A DNA stretch of 8,687 bases, taken from positions 1 to 8,687 of the forward strand of contig CAIMKO010000074.1 of NCBI GenBank assembly GCA_903841915.1, read 5' to 3'. Below the pieces are notes generated by a model. It worked only from the letters and a program-made list of their open reading frames with translations, ran no database searches and was not told the DNA's origin. Below are positions 6,017 through 8,687 of the stretch, one piece after another. The position numbers were made by a program, and so were the translations under genes. The DNA is from an uncultured Chitinophagaceae bacterium (lineage in GTDB: Bacteria; Bacteroidota; Bacteroidia; Chitinophagales; Chitinophagaceae). Positions within the stretch are counted from its first letter, which is position 1, and the number at the start of each line of letters is the position of its first letter.

Positions 6017-6988
6017 ATGAATCAATTTATAAAGAAATATTACGATATTTTAATCCCCCCTTCGGGGGGTGGGGGGGCTGTAAAAGTTTTAAGTCCCGCA
6101 ACTGTTGCAAATGTTGTTTGCGGCTTTGATATTTTGGGGTTTGCATTGAACGAACCGAATGATGAATTCACTATTTCATTCAGTGAAGAAAAAGGTGTTA
6201 CCATTATTAATGATGACGAATATAACTTACCGCTTGATCCTGAGAAAAATGTTTCCGGCGCTGCACTATTAGCATTACTTGATGAAACACCTGACATCAA
6301 AGGGTTTCAACTTATCAGTAAAAAGAAGATCAAACCCGGTAGTGGCATAGGCAGCAGTGCTGCAAGTGCTGCGGGTGCAGTTGTTGCAGCGAATTATTTA
6401 TTGAACAATCGTTTTACAAAAGAAGACCTGGTTCGCTTTGCAATGTTTGGTGAAAAAGTGGCTAGTGGTGTTAAACATGCCGATAATATTGCCCCTGCCA
6501 TTTATGGCGGAGTTACTTTAATTCGTTCTATTTTTCCATTGGACATTGTAAGTATTGATGCACCTGAGTTACATGTAACTGTGGTGCACCCGCAAATTGA
6601 GGTACGTACTTCCGATGCAAGGCAAATTTTAAAACAACGGGTGCTCTTAAAAGATGCCATCAAACAATGGGGGAATATTGCAGGATTGGTTGCAGGATTC
6701 ATTAAACACGATTATGATCTAATTGGAAGAAGTTTAGAAGATGTGATCATCGAACCTGTCCGCAGTATTTTAATACCCGGTTTTGATGAAGTTAAAAAGA
6801 AATGCAAAGAAGCCGGTGCATTGGGTGGCGGTATTTCAGGATCAGGCCCTTCCATATTTATGCTAAGTCGTAATGCAGTCACAGCAATGGCTGTAGAAGC
6901 AGTGATGAAAGAAGTGTATGAAAATATTGGTTTGGCATATCACACTCATGTAACAACAATCAATCAACAAGGAGTAAAATTGTTATGA
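6017..6988 (+). CDS. thrB: Homoserine kinase, with repeat-derived N-terminal extension
   Basis: This GHMP-family kinase transfers phosphate from ATP to the hydroxyl of homoserine, giving O-phosphohomoserine for ThrC. Motif 1, VLSPATVANVVCGFDILGFAL, is at 24-44; the ATP-binding loop KPGSGIGSSAASAAG is at 106-120; the C-terminal GALGGGISGSGPSIFML is at 267-283. The protein has 323 residues, against about 300-310 for the family. The excess is at the N-terminus: conserved sequence begins at about V22 (VKVLSPATV), and residues 1-21 (MNQFIKKYYDILIPPSGGGGA) are atypical. Residues 12-21 are encoded by a C6-TTC-G6-T-G7 palindromic repeat. No ATG, GTG or TTG occurs in frame between 6017 and the conserved region, so 6017 is the only standard start. 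The native start was probably displaced when the repeat inserted. The gene lies 45 bases after thrA. Confidence 0.94.
   Translation: MNQFIKKYYDILIPPSGGGGAVKVLSPATVANVVCGFDILGFALNEPNDEFTISFSEEKGVTIINDDEYNLPLDPEKNVSGAALLALLDETPDIKGFQLISKKKIKPGSGIGSSAASAAGAVVAANYLLNNRFTKEDLVRFAMFGEKVASGVKHADNIAPAIYGGVTLIRSIFPLDIVSIDAPELHVTVVHPQIEVRTSDARQILKQRVLLKDAIKQWGNIAGLVAGFIKHDYDLIGRSLEDVIIEPVRSILIPGFDEVKKKCKEAGALGGGISGSGPSIFMLSRNAVTAMAVEAVMKEVYENIGLAYHTHVTTINQQGVKLL
6050..6085 (+). repeat. Palindromic interspersed repeat, copy 2, inside the thrB frame
   Basis: Six C (6055-6060) face six G (6064-6069) across TTC. Alternatively they form a five-pair stem capped by a C(UUCG)G tetraloop, an exceptionally stable RNA fold. 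After a single T come seven more G (6071-6077), which form a competing third arm, then CTGTAAAA. The arm order matches the repeat at 5971-6004 read on the opposite strand, so the pair is inverted around about 45 bases. Here the element is translated as part of ThrB (IPPSGGGGAV). Confidence 0.75.
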
Positions 6989-7051
6989 TAAATTGTACAT
7001 ATTGAATCCTAAGTCAATTCATCATTTATCATCTAACCATTATCATGAACC

Positions 7052-8359
7052 ATGAACTATTATAGCTTAAATCATAATTCACCGAAAGTAAATTTTGCAG
7101 AAGCTTCATTACGAGGGCAAGCACCTGATAAAGGCTTGTATTTTCCTGAACACATTCCACAGGTACCCAAAGACTTTATTGCTAATATCCGTAATTATTC
7201 AAAAGAAGAAATTGGATTTACAGTAATGAAACCTTATGTTGGCGAAACCATTGCTGACACTGACTTACAGAAAATCGTTAATGAAACGATCAATTTCGAT
7301 TTTCCTTTGGTGAAAATTTCTGAAAATATTTCTTCGCTAGAACTATTTCACGGACCAACACTTGCATTTAAAGATGTGGGTGCAAGGTTCATGAGCAGAT
7401 GTCTTGGCTATTTTAATCGCCATGCCTATCACAAAACAACCGTGCTTGTTGCAACATCAGGCGATACAGGAGGTGCAGTTGCAAATGGATTTTTAGGCGT
7501 AGATGGTGTTGATGTAATAATTCTATATCCCTCCGGCAAAGTGAGTAAGATCCAGGAATTGCAATTAACAACACTTGGTCAAAACATTACTGCTTTGGAA
7601 GTGAACGGAACATTTGACGATTGTCAGGCTATCGTAAAACAAGCGTTCATGGATGACGATCTGAATCAAAAGATCAATCTCACTTCTGCTAATTCCATCA
7701 ACGTTGCAAGATGGCTACCACAACAGTTATATTATTTCTTTGCCTACCAGCAATGGCAGGAAGATCAAGCACCGATCGTCTCTGTACCCAGTGGAAACTT
7801 TGGGAATATTTGTGCAGGAATATTGGCACATGTTTCAGGCTTACCTGTAAAACACTTTATAGCAGCGTGCAATGCTAATGATGTTGTTCCTCAATATTTG
7901 CAAACAGAACAATATACACCAAAGCCTTCTATAGCAACTGTTTCCAATGCAATGGATGTAGGAAATCCAAGTAATTTTATTCGCATTCTCGAATTATTCA
8001 ACCAACAATTCAGCTCCCTAAAAAATAAAATGAGCAGCATTAGTGTTGACGATATAAACACAACCGAAACCATAAAAGAGGTTTTCCAACAATATCATTA
8101 TACATTAGACCCCCATGGCGCTGTTGCATATTATGCTTTAGAAAATTGTCTTCAAAATTCTCCCTCAGGAGCTATTGGCTGTAAAGGTTATATTTTAGAA
8201 ACTGCACACCCTGTTAAGTTTCCTGAGACAGTTGAAGATGCAATCGGAAGATCGATCGAGTTCCCTGAACAGGTCCAGCATTTATTATCGGCAGAAAAGA
8301 AAAGTATTATCATGCAAGCTGATTTTAATAATTTCAAGGAATGGCTGATGAGCAGATAA
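7052..8359 (+). CDS. thrC: Threonine synthase
   Basis: This pyridoxal-phosphate enzyme converts O-phosphohomoserine and water to threonine and phosphate, the last step of the pathway. The 435 residues are close to the 428 of E. coli ThrC, and the N-terminal 'MNYYSLNH...DKGLYFPE' block marks the bacterial class with an N-terminal domain. The cofactor lysine is K107 in LFHGPTLAFKDVGARF (98-113). A phosphate-contacting ATSGDTGGAVANGF segment lies at 134-147. PSGNFGNICAG is at 246-256, SNAMDVGNPSNF at 298-309, LDPHGAVAY at 352-360 and ETAHPVKFPE at 383-392. The start at 7052 agrees with the family. A second ATG seven bases upstream (7045) is out of frame and meets a stop after six codons. It lies 63 bases after thrB with no terminator between, so it is most likely cotranscribed. 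Confidence 0.97.
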   Translation: MNYYSLNHNSPKVNFAEASLRGQAPDKGLYFPEHIPQVPKDFIANIRNYSKEEIGFTVMKPYVGETIADTDLQKIVNETINFDFPLVKISENISSLELFHGPTLAFKDVGARFMSRCLGYFNRHAYHKTTVLVATSGDTGGAVANGFLGVDGVDVIILYPSGKVSKIQELQLTTLGQNITALEVNGTFDDCQAIVKQAFMDDDLNQKINLTSANSINVARWLPQQLYYFFAYQQWQEDQAPIVSVPSGNFGNICAGILAHVSGLPVKHFIAACNANDVVPQYLQTEQYTPKPSIATVSNAMDVGNPSNFIRILELFNQQFSSLKNKMSSISVDDINTTETIKEVFQQYHYTLDPHGAVAYYALENCLQNSPSGAIGCKGYILETAHPVKFPETVEDAIGRSIEFPEQVQHLLSAEKKSIIMQADFNNFKEWLMSR

Positions 8360-8377
8360 TTTAAATGCTGTTATTGA

Positions 8378-8687
8378 ATGAAATCGAAAAATCACTGGGC
8401 TGTATTTTTATCAAACGATGCGGATATAAATTTATTTGCACAACAACTCATCAACAGCAAAGCAGTTGAGCCATTTGAAGTGTGCAATCATCTAAGAGGC
8501 ATCTTGTTCTCCCCTATTTTATTGAATGAGCTAATTGAAGAAGAATCCCGCAGGGATTTTTCAGATGTAACAAAGAATATTAACCGACAGCTCAGAACAC
8601 TATCCAGTGGAGAGCAGAAAAAAGCTTTACTGGCATATATTTTATCGCAGGAGCCTGATTATATTATTTTAGACAACCCATTCGACA
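8378..8687 (+). CDS. ABC-type ATP-binding protein, N-terminal part only, with degenerate first cassette
   Basis: This ORF runs off the window after 103 codons. It starts at ATG 8378, just after an in-frame TGA (8375-8377), so the N-terminus is well bounded. Residues 75-80, LSSGEQ, form the ABC signature, followed by KKALLAYILSQEPDYIILDNPFD, a Walker B strand ending in D99. A Walker A loop (GxxGxGK[ST]) should precede the signature by roughly 90-100 residues in an ordinary cassette, but only 74 residues are available and none resembles it. The position after the Walker B aspartate is N100 instead of the catalytic glutamate. The protein may therefore be a tandem-cassette ATPase of the ModF/PhrA type whose first half is degenerate; this is an inference from partial sequence. 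It lies 18 bases after thrC and might be cotranscribed, but no functional link to threonine is evident. Confidence 0.8.
   Translation, partial: MKSKNHWAVFLSNDADINLFAQQLINSKAVEPFEVCNHLRGILFSPILLNELIEEESRRDFSDVTKNINRQLRTLSSGEQKKALLAYILSQEPDYIILDNPFD

Noticed and set aside
6064..6077. G-quadruplex in the G6-T-G7 tract
   Set aside because: Only two long G runs are present, so four separated tracts need runs to be split with very short loops, and the adjacent C6 run would pair preferentially in a hairpin.
6040..6300. Minus-strand ORF of 86 codons opposite the thrB start
   Set aside because: It is antisense to the conserved GHMP kinase motif 1; its PPPEGG segment is only the palindromic repeat read from the other strand.
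7045..7065. Six-codon upstream ORF overlapping the thrC start
   Set aside because: It has no regulatory codon bias and looks like a by-product of the repeated ATGAAC around the start; it was considered for translational coupling but nothing supports this.

Overview
The window looks like a chromosomal stretch of a Bacteroidota bacterium, most likely a Chitinophagaceae-type lineage. This is inferred from several things: the AT-rich genes, the absence of Shine-Dalgarno sequences before the starts, -7 boxes resembling TAnnTTTG, a PEP carboxylase with the 'FDGRGGPPARGGG' version of the active-site loop, and C-rich/G-rich interspersed palindromes of a kind I associate with this phylum. No phylogeny could be run.

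Layout. Positions 1-240 hold a small single-gene unit: a 32-residue one-helix membrane peptide (68-166) closed by a very clear intrinsic terminator (208-237). Positions 240-666 have no supportable gene. They contain one perfect 22-bp inverted repeat (418-467), some possibly decayed coding sequence, and a weak terminator for the gene to the right. Positions 667-3243 on the minus strand encode phosphoenolpyruvate carboxylase. Divergently, 3345-8359 carries the threonine operon: a Thr/Ile-rich leader peptide with an attenuator-like hairpin, then thrA (fused aspartokinase and homoserine dehydrogenase), thrB (homoserine kinase) and thrC (threonine synthase). Eighteen bases after thrC begins an ABC-type ATP-binding protein that runs off the right edge.

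How the genes fit together. PEP carboxylase makes oxaloacetate, the carbon skeleton of aspartate. ThrA phosphorylates aspartate and later reduces aspartate semialdehyde to homoserine; ThrB and ThrC finish threonine. The middle enzyme, aspartate-semialdehyde dehydrogenase, is not in the window. Anaplerotic carbon supply and its amino-acid sink thus share one divergent intergenic region of about 280 bases.

Most interesting points. (1) An unannotated 31-codon leader ORF ends Ile-Thr-Ile-Thr-Thr-Thr-Thr-Ile-Thr-Leu. Its last codons and stop are themselves the 5' arm of a terminator-like hairpin, an unusually compact arrangement for attenuation. (2) Two oppositely oriented copies of a palindromic repeat sit at the thrA-thrB junction. 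The second lies inside the thrB reading frame and encodes part of an N-terminal extension, with no other standard start codon available. (3) The ABC protein's first cassette has a signature motif but lacks a Walker A loop and the catalytic glutamate. I found no CRISPR array, tRNA, rRNA or complete mobile element.
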